IMG/VR virus record: IMGVR_UViG_3300009149_000291
Span: 1-23,508 of that record
Origin: a virus
DNA: 23,508 nt
Strand: one strand, 5' to 3'
Shown here in pieces: positions 7,115 through 15,720 of this stretch. Every line of letters begins with the position of its first letter. The stretch's first letter is position 1. A program made the translations under genes and the position numbers. Below the pieces are notes generated by a model, which saw nothing but the letters and a program-made list of their open reading frames with translations, was not told the DNA's origin and ran no database searches.

Positions 7115-8134
7115 TTATTTAATAATTCCTGCTAATTTTTGCATTCTTGTAAATGCTTCATTTGACTCAACAATCTGACGCTTAGGAGCGACACCTGCAG
7201 CTTTAGAAGCCATACCTAATGATTCTTTAATTGGAGTAGCAGTTTTTGCTTTTAGTGACTCACTTAAAGTTTCATATACAAGTTTAACTTCTTTTACTGT
7301 TTCTGCTTTATCAAATGTAGATAAAACTTTTACTTTTTGTGATTCAGTTAAGTTTTTACTTCTGAAGATTTTGTTGGTATAAAGAAGTTTAGAATTTAAA
7401 AGATTACCTTCTTGAAGTTCAGACTTAAGAGTAGCTACAGCTTCATAAGCTTCTTCTAATTCTTTGTCTTTTTTCTTCATTTCAGCTTTCATCTTTTTAG
7501 CTTCTTCCATTTCTTTCTTGTAGCCTTCTTCTACTTCAGCTTCATCATCTAAAGACTCCATTTCAGCTAAAAGCTCATCAATAGAAATTTCTTCTTCATC
7601 TTCCATTTCTTCACCAGCTTCATCATCTTCAATATCAAGGTCGATTTCTTCATCTTCCATATTATCTCCGAATTTTTCACCAGCTTCAAGTTCTCCAGCT
7701 GCAACCATATCTTCGATCACATCTTCAATAAGATCTTTTAATTGTTCTTCAGTCATGTCTTCAAGTTCAACATCACCAAAATCCATTTCAAAATCTTCTT
7801 CTTCTTTTAAAGAATCTTTATCTTTAGCTTCATCCATTTCGTCTTTAGCTTCAGACATTTCTTCTTTTTCTAACTCAGCTAAGATCTCATCTAGATCCAT
7901 TTCATCCATCTTGTCTTTTCCATACCCTTCTTCCATTTCTGCCATAGAGTCGTCATAAGCTTCTTCCATTTTGTCTTCAGCTTCTTCAACATCCATTTCT
8001 TGAAGTTTTTGAGAGAGCATAGATTTGAGATGAGGGGTGAAAGCTTCTTCTAGAGCTGCCTTAGCGTTTGCAATAGCCATTTCCTTAACAGCTTTTGCAT
8101 CGGCAATAGCCTCTGTCAATAAATCTCTGTTCAT
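7115..8134 (-). CDS. gp22: prohead scaffold/core protein (gp22-like), hyperacidic
   Basis: 339 aa. The N-terminus MNRDLLTEAIADAKAVKEMA and the predicted helices up to about 60 are Ala/Glu-rich. Residues about 55-210 are extremely acidic, with long runs of Asp/Glu and Met. Residues about 210-250 form a Lys/Glu coiled coil. The C-terminal 90 residues (LLYTNKIFRSKNLTESQKVKVL and onward, ending FTRMQKLAGI) match the gp22-type tail. In T4 the gp22 core shapes the prohead and is then degraded by gp21. Position between protease and capsid genes is canonical. The acidic insert makes it longer than T4 gp22 (269 aa). The coding strand is rich in GAA and GAT, so plus-strand open frames across it are artefacts. 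Confidence 0.88.
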   Translation of the reverse strand: MNRDLLTEAIADAKAVKEMAIANAKAALEEAFTPHLKSMLSQKLQEMDVEEAEDKMEEAYDDSMAEMEEGYGKDKMDEMDLDEILAELEKEEMSEAKDEMDEAKDKDSLKEEEDFEMDFGDVELEDMTEEQLKDLIEDVIEDMVAAGELEAGEKFGDNMEDEEIDLDIEDDEAGEEMEDEEEISIDELLAEMESLDDEAEVEEGYKKEMEEAKKMKAEMKKKDKELEEAYEAVATLKSELQEGNLLNSKLLYTNKIFRSKNLTESQKVKVLSTFDKAETVKEVKLVYETLSESLKAKTATPIKESLGMASKAAGVAPKRQIVESNEAFTRMQKLAGIIK

Positions 8135-8263
8135 TTGTCCTAAAATTTTGTTTGGGAAATACGTTTATTAAGAAACGTAATAAGAATTAATTATTTGAGA
8201 AACACCATATAGATGATGGTGTATTGGGTCGGGGGATACATATATGAAAAATTTGAAAAACGC
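8135..8263 (-). promoter_or_regulatory. leader region of the scaffold-capsid unit with two hairpins
   Basis: The region lies between the protease terminator and the scaffold start and holds no gene. Two inverted repeats are present: ACACCAT / ATGGTGT at 8202-8208 and 8216-8222 (7 bp, 7-nt loop), and ACGTTT / AAACGT at 8161-8166 and 8173-8178 (6 bp, 6-nt loop). A C-rich patch (coding strand ATCCCCCGACCC) stands out from the AT-rich surroundings. A promoter for the scaffold-capsid unit is expected here, but neither of the two motif classes seen elsewhere in the window is present. Confidence 0.5.
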
Positions 8264-8293
8264 AAAAAAAAACCCTCCTTTTTAAAGGGAGGG
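8264..8293 (-). terminator. rho-independent terminator after the protease gene
   Basis: The coding strand has CCCTCC / GGAGGG (6 bp) around a 9-nt A/T-rich loop, followed by nine T. It lies about 26 nt past the protease stop and separates the prohead-core genes from the scaffold-capsid unit. Confidence 0.9.
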
Positions 8294-8318
8294 CTTTAAA
8301 TTAAATATTTTTAAGATT

Positions 8319-8930
8319 TCAAAATATAGGACATTGTCCTTGAGCACATAAAATTTCCGTTACAATTGAATTTACTTTAGCATACTTATTTTGAGATTGG
8401 AAAACTTGTTTTCCTTCTCTAAGAACATTCATATAAGAGCCTGGGTTTGAAGGAGTTGAAACAAAATCCCAACATAATAATTCAAAATCATCTTGAACTT
8501 CTAATACTTCTCCTACTTGCTGCAATGAACCCATACCTCTAGAAGACACACCTACTGTAATATTATTTTTTAGAAGTTCTTTTAATATATTTCCTGATGG
8601 GGTAGGTAGGATCTCAATCATACCCATAATATTATCTCCTTCCCAAAATACTTTTCTAATATTATGGGATACATTTTTTAAATTAATAATAGTTGAGTCA
8701 GGGTGGTCAAGTTCTCCTAATGCTCTATTTTCTTTGACACAAGGTAAATAATTATTTATTTCTCTCTGCCATAATTCTCTAGAATAATACCTACCGTTAC
8801 CATTTTTAACCTCAACAGTGGCTAATATACCTTCAACTAAAGGATTCCCCTTATCACTAAGTTTTCCTTCAGAAAGTGTTACTCTATTAGGAGTAAAGAG
8901 TTGGGTTTCTATAAGTAATTCTTTATTCAT
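8319..8930 (-). CDS. gp21: prohead maturation protease (gp21-like)
   Basis: 203 aa, similar in size to T4 gp21 (212 aa). Motifs of the T4-type prohead serine protease are clear: [12 protein letters not shown] (43-54), then GELDHP with catalytic His76, then [10 protein letters not shown] with the nucleophile Ser129 or Ser130, then [13 protein letters not shown]. This enzyme, inside the prohead, cleaves core and capsid proteins after [LI]xE-type sites before DNA packaging. Its own N-terminus MNKELLIE8|T contains such a site and resembles the scaffold N-terminus MNRDLLTE8|A. The start overlaps the upstream 394-aa gene by four bases (ATGA). The gene ends the prohead-core unit and is followed by a terminator. 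Confidence 0.9.
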   Translation of the reverse strand: MNKELLIETQLFTPNRVTLSEGKLSDKGNPLVEGILATVEVKNGNGRYYSRELWQREINNYLPCVKENRALGELDHPDSTIINLKNVSHNIRKVFWEGDNIMGMIEILPTPSGNILKELLKNNITVGVSSRGMGSLQQVGEVLEVQDDFELLCWDFVSTPSNPGSYMNVLREGKQVFQSQNKYAKVNSIVTEILCAQGQCPIF

Positions 8931-10111
8931 AATTGTCTTCCATTTTCAAATGAAATTATAGTCATATCATCATCATACCAATCTGATATTTTGTAAGAAC
9001 CATCAGGTAATTCATTTACATGTTGAACTACTCCTTGTTTTTTAGATATTTCTTGAGCATATTTTACAGCTTCATTATAAGATTCAATATAATCAGAAGT
9101 ACCATATTCATTCAATCCTTGTTCTTGATTTTTTCTATTTGATGTATGATCTTCATTTAACTCTTCTTTAATTATACTTCTGATAGCTTTTCTAAGTTTA
9201 GATTCATTTTGTTCCTTTATCATAGATGCTCTTTTTTCAATCTCATCTAATCTCATTTCTAATTTACCTCTCTTAGTGATTAACTTTTGAATTTGATCAT
9301 CAATCTTATTTAATTTATCACCATACTCATCAGCAATTGGACCACCTTCTGGCTCAGCCTCTTGTTCCATATCGATTAGCAACTGATCTCTATCAGAGTA
9401 TAGATTCTCTAGATCTTGGCTAATTTGCCATATATCATCTTCAACCTTTTGTCTTTGTTTACCATAAAGTGGTCTACGTTTTGGTTTTGCAAGTTCTTTT
9501 TCACGCTCCATTTTAGCAGCTCGTGCTTTTACTAAAATAGGATCATTATAATCTAAAGCCTCTTTTAAATCACCATACCCTGAAGATTTATACTTACCTG
9601 TAATTTCTTTAGGAGTTAAACCAGGTGCTTCATCTGTGTATCCTATACTATCTACTTTAAAAGCAGCATTTTTAGTATAATAGATTGGATCTGAGGCTAA
9701 GTTTTTGGCTACAATTTCTCGAGCTTTTTCCATAGTTAATTCAGGATCCTTTTTTAACTCTACATATAGACCATTAAGGTATTGATCAAATATTTGATTG
9801 TCTAAATTTTTCTTATCAGCATTATCATACCCATGGGCATTAATGTCTTCTACTTCTTTTTCAGGTTTAGTATTTTCTTCAAATACTTTAATCCAATCTT
9901 TTTTAGACTCATCTTTTAAACTACCAAGAGCAGGAATTCCTACTATATTTTCAGAAATTACCCCTTTGTTTTTTAAAATAGTTTCTGTCTCTTTAAAGTT
10001 TGAAGAGTTAGTAAGTAGATTAGGATAAAGACGTTTTGCTTCTTTAAGAAAAACACTTTTTTCACCTTTACCTTCTGATATTAGGTTATATTGATTCTGT
10101 AATGATTTCAT
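8927..10111 (-). CDS. probable prohead-core or internal head protein, unknown family
   Basis: 394 aa, strongly charged (Lys/Glu/Asp), with long helices and a coiled coil at about 220-310. I do not recognise a named family. The N-terminus [14 protein letters not shown] looks like a T4 capsid-targeting peptide (T4 internal proteins begin MKTYQEFIAE|A), including a terminal [LI]xE-type cleavage site. Residues 305-320 carry [15 protein letters not shown], a helical motif also seen in neighbouring proteins. The last 35 residues ([20 protein letters not shown] and on) look like a small beta domain. Position between portal and protease corresponds to the T4 gp67/gp68 core genes. The start overlaps the upstream gene by four bases and the stop overlaps the protease start. 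Confidence 0.65.
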   Translation of the reverse strand: MKSLQNQYNLISEGKGEKSVFLKEAKRLYPNLLTNSSNFKETETILKNKGVISENIVGIPALGSLKDESKKDWIKVFEENTKPEKEVEDINAHGYDNADKKNLDNQIFDQYLNGLYVELKKDPELTMEKAREIVAKNLASDPIYYTKNAAFKVDSIGYTDEAPGLTPKEITGKYKSSGYGDLKEALDYNDPILVKARAAKMEREKELAKPKRRPLYGKQRQKVEDDIWQISQDLENLYSDRDQLLIDMEQEAEPEGGPIADEYGDKLNKIDDQIQKLITKRGKLEMRLDEIEKRASMIKEQNESKLRKAIRSIIKEELNEDHTSNRKNQEQGLNEYGTSDYIESYNEAVKYAQEISKKQGVVQHVNELPDGSYKISDWYDDDMTIISFENGRQL

Positions 10112-10419
10112 GGTTTTAATACTTTTATAATATCTTTAAAATAATCTTTAATTAAGTCTGTAGGATATAGAATAGCTTTATTAGGTTTAATTTCATACTT
10201 TTCTATAGTATCTGTTTTAGCAGCTTTTAACATATTCTGTACTTGAATGAGTTGTTTTTGAATATCATCAAACGCCTTAATTCTATCATTAATAAATTTT
10301 TGAGTGTCAGGATCAATCTTCTCTTTTTTAGGAGCATCTTGAATCTCTTCATCTTCTTCTGTTAAAAGTTCAATGAAGAGTTTTTTAAGCATTGATTTTT
10401 TATTATTTTTCATCTTCAA
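10108..10419 (-). CDS. small charged prohead-core candidate
   Basis: 103 aa, Lys- and Glu-rich, mostly helical. No family recognised. After a basic start it has [18 protein letters not shown] (10-27), an amphipathic helix followed by an acidic patch and containing an [LI]xE site. By size and place it could be a gp67/gp68 counterpart. The longest start overlaps the upstream gene by 17 nt; Met3 (10413) or Met10 (10392) are alternatives, the latter with no overlap. The stop overlaps the next gene by four bases (ATGA). Confidence 0.6.
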   Translation of the reverse strand: MKMKNNKKSMLKKLFIELLTEEDEEIQDAPKKEKIDPDTQKFINDRIKAFDDIQKQLIQVQNMLKAAKTDTIEKYEIKPNKAILYPTDLIKDYFKDIIKVLKP

Positions 10420-10939
10420 ATAAGTCTATATAGTCAATACCTTTAGATTGCTTACGTAATTTATCTTTATCAACTAACTCATATCCCATTTTTAGATATT
10501 GGGGAATAGGAGGTTTAGTATCTTTTTTTCTAAAAGCATATTTAGTTAAATAATCTCCTCCAGCTGCAGTAGTTGAAATTTCTTTAACTTTATTTCTAAT
10601 TAATTCTCTTAAATTAGCCTCATTTATTGATCCTCCTCTTTTGATTCTTTCATAATCATTAGGGTATTTTTTTCTGAGGTGGGTTCTATATTTGTTAAAT
10701 ATATTATTTAAGTCATTGGCTATTTGATCTAGAACTTTGTCTTGGGATATGAGAGCTTGCATAGAAGGTTCACTAACACCTTTTCCACTAGCTACTTCAT
10801 CCATAGCATCTCTAGCTTTTTCTAGGTTATCATACACTAAATCAAAGTCAGGTAAATAAATTACCTCTGACTCTGAAGATCCAATTTCTGGGTTTAATTC
10901 TGTATCTCTAAATTCAAATCTAGCCATTTGCTTTATCAA
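10403..10939 (-). CDS. conserved-looking head-core protein, unknown function
   Basis: 178 aa, helical and charged. Residues 62-101 form a helical stretch rich in Lys, Arg and Asp. Residues 107-121 hold NEANLRELIRNKVKEIS, the recurrent LRxxIR helix motif. After it comes AAGGDYLTKYAFRKKDTKPP. I cannot name a family, but this C-terminal segment resembles proteins I associate with the portal-protease interval of other marine T4-like phages. Starting at Met1 gives a 20-nt overlap with the preceding gene; Met5 (10927) gives an 8-nt overlap (ATGGCTAG) and is a good alternative. Confidence 0.6.
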   Translation of the reverse strand: MIKQMARFEFRDTELNPEIGSSESEVIYLPDFDLVYDNLEKARDAMDEVASGKGVSEPSMQALISQDKVLDQIANDLNNIFNKYRTHLRKKYPNDYERIKRGGSINEANLRELIRNKVKEISTTAAGGDYLTKYAFRKKDTKPPIPQYLKMGYELVDKDKLRKQSKGIDYIDLFEDEK

Positions 10940-11780
10940 TTTCTTCTATTAAAGCATAATATTGAAGTAAGTTTACAATATCATCATTTTTAATAAAAGT
11001 ACCTTTAGGAATTTCTTTAATTAAATTTACAATCTCAGTAACCTTAATACGAGTTGCTTTATCTCTAACTTTTCTAGATCTTTTAGTCAACTCTTCTTTA
11101 ATTTCTACTACTTTTTCATTGTGAAAGTCTTTTAATTTAGCAGTAGAGTCTACTGAGTTTATGTAGACTTGAAGAACTTTCTTTTGACTCTCATTTAAAT
11201 TAGCATACTTACCATTAAATTTATCCATCATAATACGGTAAGTAAGAATTTTAGTGTCTCTGTCTTCTTTAGAAAACTCCTCCATCAATTTATCTTTAAC
11301 TTCTGCTTTGTCAGGAGTTTTATTAGATATAATTTCTAGAAGAGTAAATTTATTATTGATGATTTCATCAGTGTCTAGTAATTTTTCTTCATTACTGTAG
11401 GCCTCTATTAGAGTATAGAGAGCAGCATACCCTTTGTAATTTGCTATCTTGGTTTTAAAGAAATCATCTAAATCATAATGACTTTTAATTTCATTAATTA
11501 AGTTATACTTTTCCCTTTTTAGTTTACTTCTGCTAAGTTTTTTAGATGACTCTAAAATAGTATTAAGTAAAATATCAGCTTTAGTTTCTGAGAGAGTAGT
11601 GTTTTTGAATACAGTCTCATAGAGTTTATATTCTTTACCCAACTCAGTGTTAGTAAAAGATGATTTTAAGATTCCAATAGCCTGTGATTTCCCTCCAGAC
11701 AATGTCTCAGCAGTAATTTTACGGACTAAAAGTTCAAAAATTAATCCGGTATTTTTATACTTTGAGTGTTTAATTTTCAT
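10920..11780 (-). CDS. conserved T4-like marine phage head-assembly candidate
   Basis: 286 aa, helical and Lys-rich, with no enzyme motifs. The N-terminus reads KHSKYKNTGLIFELLVRKIT and is followed by FTNTELGKEYKLYETVF and LKREKYNLINEIKSHYDLDDFF, with an ANYKGYAALYTLIE motif at about 118. I remember a very similar KNTG[IL]LFELLVRQ ... TELGKE ... KYNLIKEIK pattern from proteins next to portal genes in marine T4-like phages, but their function is unknown. It lies directly after the portal gene in a 38-nt gap that holds a late-class motif, so it starts the prohead-core unit that ends at the protease. Confidence 0.68.
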   Translation of the reverse strand: MKIKHSKYKNTGLIFELLVRKITAETLSGGKSQAIGILKSSFTNTELGKEYKLYETVFKNTTLSETKADILLNTILESSKKLSRSKLKREKYNLINEIKSHYDLDDFFKTKIANYKGYAALYTLIEAYSNEEKLLDTDEIINNKFTLLEIISNKTPDKAEVKDKLMEEFSKEDRDTKILTYRIMMDKFNGKYANLNESQKKVLQVYINSVDSTAKLKDFHNEKVVEIKEELTKRSRKVRDKATRIKVTEIVNLIKEIPKGTFIKNDDIVNLLQYYALIEEIDKANG

Positions 11781-11799
11781 TTTACAATAAGGGTATATT

Positions 11800-11807
11800 C
11801 ATAAATA
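11800..11807 (-). promoter_or_regulatory. late-class promoter-like motif before the 286-aa gene
   Basis: The coding strand reads GTAATATTTATGAATA. The core TATTTATG ends 19 nt before the ATG, with one mismatch to TATTTATA. Confidence 0.45.
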
Positions 11808-11818
11808 TTACAAAACTT

Positions 11819-13702
11819 CTACTCCTTAATTTGATTTTCATCTAATAAGGACTCTTTACCTTTATCTGATTCAAACACAAGCTGTTTTTTATTAACAGGT
11901 AATTTATCTAGAAACTTTTTATGTTTAAGATATTCAAGTTTTGCATTTATACTAGGTTGTTTAGACTCCTCTGTAGTGTCTTTCATTCTACTAACACCTA
12001 ATCTATCTCTTCCTAATGGGTCATTTTGAGTGTTTATAAATGAAGCTTTTTCTTTTGGTCTACCTAATTTCTTTTCATCATACCCTTCTGGCACTTCTGG
12101 CTCAGAGTAATATCTACCTTTACCATACTGAGATGCTAAGTCATGAGGTGTTCCATAACTTACACCTGATTCACTTGGATCATTTCCTTCACTTCCAATT
12201 TGAGATAATCTAAACTTACGTTTAGCATCTTCTCTAATTAAGTCTCTATACTCAATATACTCATCTTCACTAAAGTCAAACAGTTGATCATAAACCCAAT
12301 CTGAAGGGAGTAAATTATTATCTAGAATAGTAGTAGCTAAGTCTACTTTTTCTTTAAGTAAGGCTACTTTTTCTTGTTCGAAGATAATTGATGGGTTAGT
12401 TAAGTCAATTTCAAAGTTTGTTAAACTTTCACCCTCATATCCTTGTGTGTATAAATGAACTAAAGCTATTTTATATAACTCAGACAATATAATCTTTTGT
12501 ATTCTTTCTACGGTTCTAGCAAATCTAATATCTTGTGCTGCTAATGTAGCTTTACCTTCTAAGTTTTCATCATAACCCATGAAAGCTTTAGGTACTTTAA
12601 GTGCAGCAAATAATTTGTCTCTTAGATACTCAACATCTTGAATCCCATCCCACTGTAAACCACTTAAATTATCAATTTTAGTTGCAGAGTCATTACCTCT
12701 AATAGGAATGTAAAAATCCTCAAGTAAATTCTGCATGTTGTATTTTAGGTTGTAGTCTCCTGTATTTTGATCAATGTAAGGGGTACGCTTCATAGTAGAT
12801 ATAGTCTTTTGAATGAAGTTATCTACTTCTGAAGGTGGGATTGAACCAATGTTTATATAGAAAATACGTTTTTCTGGGGCTCGAACAATTCTATGAACTA
12901 ACATAGCATCTTCCATCAGAACGTATTGTTTAAATAGTTTACGAGCTGGTTCTATGTAAGAACGCCCGTAAGGTAAATAATTAACATCTGAAATTAAGCG
13001 GAAATGAGCAATTTCATAATTATCAAAGATAATTTTACGTCCAGTATCAATAGTTTGAGAGGAAGTAATTAATCCTCCATAATATCCTCCATACTGACCA
13101 CTACCTGCTAAACCATCAGGATCAAATATAAATCTTACCTCATTTGGATTTTCATGGTTAAATCCTTCTTCTCTAACAATATTGTATGCGGTGTAAGGAA
13201 TGACATTGTAAACACCAAATTTTTCAGCAATTTCTAATTTTAAGAAGAAGTCACCATACTTACACATTTGACGAATCCAAGACCATAAATTAAACTCAAT
13301 ATTCAATACATCATAAAATAAGTTATAAAGTATCTTTTGAATATTTTCATCTGTGGATTTAATTTGTAAAACTTCTCCTTGTTCATTTTTTAGAGTAGCT
13401 TCATCTGATACAATATCTAAAGCAGATGCTATAATTGCATCTGTATCCATTGCTTCATAGTCAGAGTAAAGTTGAGTTCTTAATACTTGGTAGTTAAGTC
13501 CTGGGTTGTATATAGGGGCTACATTTGTAGTATTTAGTCTACTATATCTGTCAATTAAAGAGTTAGTTTGGATTTGTCCTGCTCTTTGTACTTGGTTAGA
13601 ATCAACTAATTTAAGTTGATTACCTCCCACATTTCTAATGATTACATCAGTAGAAAATAAACGTTTTAGTCTTGAGAATACGTCTTTATTTACGCTTGCC
13701 AT
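11819..13702 (-). CDS. gp20: portal vertex protein (gp20-like)
   Basis: 627 aa; T4 gp20 has 524, and the extra length is mostly a C-terminal extension. Diagnostic segments are YSDYEAMDTDAIIASALDIV near residue 80, then the central RSYIEPARKLFKQYVLMEDA and MLVHRIVRAPEKRIFYI stretches, then KVPKAFMGYDENLEGKATLA and QDIRFARTVERIQ. These occur in T4-type portals, which form the dodecameric gate for DNA entry and exit. The C-terminal 100 residues (after DEYIEYRDLIRE) are polar and charged, probably disordered. The gene follows the terminase after an 18-nt gap holding a late-class motif only 10 nt before the ATG. Function is secure. Confidence 0.95.
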   Translation of the reverse strand: MASVNKDVFSRLKRLFSTDVIIRNVGGNQLKLVDSNQVQRAGQIQTNSLIDRYSRLNTTNVAPIYNPGLNYQVLRTQLYSDYEAMDTDAIIASALDIVSDEATLKNEQGEVLQIKSTDENIQKILYNLFYDVLNIEFNLWSWIRQMCKYGDFFLKLEIAEKFGVYNVIPYTAYNIVREEGFNHENPNEVRFIFDPDGLAGSGQYGGYYGGLITSSQTIDTGRKIIFDNYEIAHFRLISDVNYLPYGRSYIEPARKLFKQYVLMEDAMLVHRIVRAPEKRIFYINIGSIPPSEVDNFIQKTISTMKRTPYIDQNTGDYNLKYNMQNLLEDFYIPIRGNDSATKIDNLSGLQWDGIQDVEYLRDKLFAALKVPKAFMGYDENLEGKATLAAQDIRFARTVERIQKIILSELYKIALVHLYTQGYEGESLTNFEIDLTNPSIIFEQEKVALLKEKVDLATTILDNNLLPSDWVYDQLFDFSEDEYIEYRDLIREDAKRKFRLSQIGSEGNDPSESGVSYGTPHDLASQYGKGRYYSEPEVPEGYDEKKLGRPKEKASFINTQNDPLGRDRLGVSRMKDTTEESKQPSINAKLEYLKHKKFLDKLPVNKKQLVFESDKGKESLLDENQIKE

Positions 13703-13712
13703 TATATTTTAT

Positions 13713-13720
13713 TATAAATA
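13713..13720 (-). promoter_or_regulatory. late-class promoter-like motif before the portal gene
   Basis: The coding strand reads TTTAATATTTATAATAAAA, nearly identical to the copy before the 143-aa gene. The core ends 10 nt before the ATG. Such a short leader raises the question of whether it is a promoter or a translation signal. Confidence 0.5.
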
Positions 13721-15307
13721 TTAAATGAGCCAACTAAAATCCTCAGTTCCTCCTTTTCCATTATCCATATGATAAGGATTGTCTGAACCTTGGGAGAATG
13801 GTGATGCTGATCTAGCACCTATTCTATTAGCGGTCATATTACTTAATGCTTTTCTTGTTAAATCTACGCCCTGTTCTTTAAATCTCAAAGCTGTATCTCT
13901 AATATACATACCTTGAGCGAAACTCATTACTAAGTCATCATTGTATCCTGACTGAGCTTCTGCTCTTCCATTTTTCCATATAAAAACTCTCATTTCCTCA
14001 ATCAGTCTTTTTGATTTGATAGTAACTCCTCTGTCACCTATGTACTCTACAAATTTAGATATTACCATAGGTCTAGTTCTAGAAGACATAGTAAATCCAG
14101 GAGTCATATTTTTTGTACTATCATACCCTCCATTAAGATAAGAATCAACTGTGAAGGAGTCACTCTTAGGTGAGTAGTATAAATTTTTATATTCTCTGTC
14201 TATTGCGGTTTGTATAGATGCCCAACCAATGTTTGCATTTTCTATAACTAGTAAAGCATTATTATACTCTGTAGCTATACCAACTAATAAATTACCAAAG
14301 TCTTTAGTTGAAATTTGACCTTTATACTCAGCCACTTGAGTATTACTTTCTAAATCCATTACATGAAAAGCAGAAAAGTCTTTACTGTCCCCTCTAGCTA
14401 CGTCAGCAGTTACCATATAACTTCTTGAGTAGTCAGGTGACTCCCAAACCCATAAATTTTTGTCTACTCCTCTTCTTTCTAGAGGATCACAAACATAAGT
14501 TTTATTGTAAAATTCTAAGTACTCATTGTAGAATACTATATCGCCTGATGTGGAAAAATCACAATCACACTCTTGAGCTGCAATTCTAGGATCACCTAGT
14601 AAAGTATCTTGCTTATTTCTCCATGCTTGATCTCTTTCAGGATGGACATACCAAGGTAGTTTAATAGGTAAGAAGTCATTTATTTGTTCTTCAGCTTCAA
14701 CCCATGTTTTATGGAACCAATTACCTGTACCATAAGGAGTACTTAATACAATTGAACCACCACCAGTGGCTAGGGTTTGTTGAGATGAAGCCCATATCTC
14801 ATTAATACCTTCAATAAAAGCTGCCTCATCAATTAATAGCAAAGACACTGCTTCTGATCTACCTGCATCAGAAGAGGCTGAAGATGCTTTAATTTGAGAT
14901 CCATTTTTTAGTCTTAGAGATAATTTGTTATTTTCTTCAAAATCTACTCTTAACCAAGAGGGTAAACTGTCGTACATGAACTTTACTTTAGTTACCATGT
15001 TTCGAGCAGTTTCTTGTTTAGTTGCTATACATAAAACATTTTTGTCTTTATGAAATAACATTAACCATAAGGAGTATCCTGCAACTAGAGTAGAAATACC
15101 TAACTGTCTAGATTTATTAATTATACAGTAGCCATTATTTTGAAATAAACTTAAAACTTTTTCTTGAAAAGGATAGAGTTGGAAATGTATTCTACCTCTT
15201 TGGGGGTGTTGTATCTGGCAGTATTTCTTCATGAAGTGTATAGGATCTGTAGCACATCTTAAATACTCCTTTTTAATTATATCCTTTATAGTTTTTTCTT
15301 GATTCAT
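13721..15307 (-). CDS. terL: terminase large subunit (gp17-like)
   Basis: 528 aa. The ATPase domain has an adenine-binding FQ region (HFQLYPFQ), a Walker A variant SRQLGIST (66-73), Walker B LLLIDE (156-161) and coupling motif STPYGTG (189-195). The RNase H-like nuclease has Asp302 (VTADVARG), Glu356 (LLVIENANIG) and Asp457/Asp458 (YNDDLV), giving the usual acidic triad. It packages DNA through the portal and cuts concatemers. T4 gp17 is 610 aa; this protein lacks the N-terminal extension. The ATG overlaps the upstream spanin-like gene by four bases. No small terminase is evident in the window. Confidence 0.96.
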   Translation of the reverse strand: MNQEKTIKDIIKKEYLRCATDPIHFMKKYCQIQHPQRGRIHFQLYPFQEKVLSLFQNNGYCIINKSRQLGISTLVAGYSLWLMLFHKDKNVLCIATKQETARNMVTKVKFMYDSLPSWLRVDFEENNKLSLRLKNGSQIKASSASSDAGRSEAVSLLLIDEAAFIEGINEIWASSQQTLATGGGSIVLSTPYGTGNWFHKTWVEAEEQINDFLPIKLPWYVHPERDQAWRNKQDTLLGDPRIAAQECDCDFSTSGDIVFYNEYLEFYNKTYVCDPLERRGVDKNLWVWESPDYSRSYMVTADVARGDSKDFSAFHVMDLESNTQVAEYKGQISTKDFGNLLVGIATEYNNALLVIENANIGWASIQTAIDREYKNLYYSPKSDSFTVDSYLNGGYDSTKNMTPGFTMSSRTRPMVISKFVEYIGDRGVTIKSKRLIEEMRVFIWKNGRAEAQSGYNDDLVMSFAQGMYIRDTALRFKEQGVDLTRKALSNMTANRIGARSASPFSQGSDNPYHMDNGKGGTEDFSWLI

Positions 15308-15720
15308 ATAAGTAATATTGCTATTATTACTAAAATAGCTCCCCCCAATCCTAACTTCTTTCCTCTAACATGACGTTCAATCTCTTCATCTTTTTCTTGA
15401 ATTTGTTTAATATAAAGAGAGTCTACTTGTTGGTAGGTTTTAATCTGGGTTTGGTAGATTGTTTCTTTTTCTTGATAAGAAGAAATTAGAGTATCTTTAT
15501 ATTGGATATTCTCTTCAAGTAGTAAAATGTTATTTTCTAATACTTGATTTTCTTTTTCACATGCTTTTCCTTCTTCTAAATCAATGATTATTTCTTTGGC
15601 TACTTTTATAGGCAGACATATTAATGTATCATTGTTGGATGTTATACTCACTTGCGAAATACAAGTAAACGTCATTAGAAGTAAAACTGTTGATATCGTC
15701 AATTGTTTTATCAAGATCAT
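15304..15720 (-). CDS. exported coiled-coil protein with C-terminal membrane segment, u-spanin-like
   Basis: 138 aa. Residues 1-23 form a signal peptide (basic start, TISTVLLLMTFTCISQ). Cleavage after SQ-type residues by signal peptidase I, or lipidation at Cys20 through a non-canonical lipobox (TFTC), are both possible. Residues about 50-115 form a Gln/Glu-rich coiled coil. Residues 123-138 (KLGLGGAILVIIAILLI region) form a C-terminal membrane anchor. Signal or lipid at one end, coiled coil, and inner-membrane anchor at the other end is the layout of unimolecular spanins, which fuse inner and outer membranes at lysis. Its first 92 nt overlap the preceding gene in another frame, as spanin genes often do. 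The function is an inference from topology. Confidence 0.6.
   Translation of the reverse strand: MILIKQLTISTVLLLMTFTCISQVSITSNNDTLICLPIKVAKEIIIDLEEGKACEKENQVLENNILLLEENIQYKDTLISSYQEKETIYQTQIKTYQQVDSLYIKQIQEKDEEIERHVRGKKLGLGGAILVIIAILLI

Noticed and set aside
7755-7958. Ser-rich plus-strand frame opposite the scaffold gene
   Set aside because: It is the complement of the acidic GAA/GAT-rich scaffold codons, which automatically reads as a Ser-rich open frame.
7480-8000. Dense ttcttc-like repeats as a functional DNA repeat
   Set aside because: They are explained by Glu and Asp codons of the hyperacidic scaffold protein and have no fixed period.
3017-13720. Plus-strand TATAAATA matches read as T4-type late promoters firing rightward
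   Set aside because: There are no rightward genes, and each match sits at a fixed place just before a leftward gene, so the coding-strand reading TATTTATA is more sensible. Weak antisense promoters cannot be excluded.
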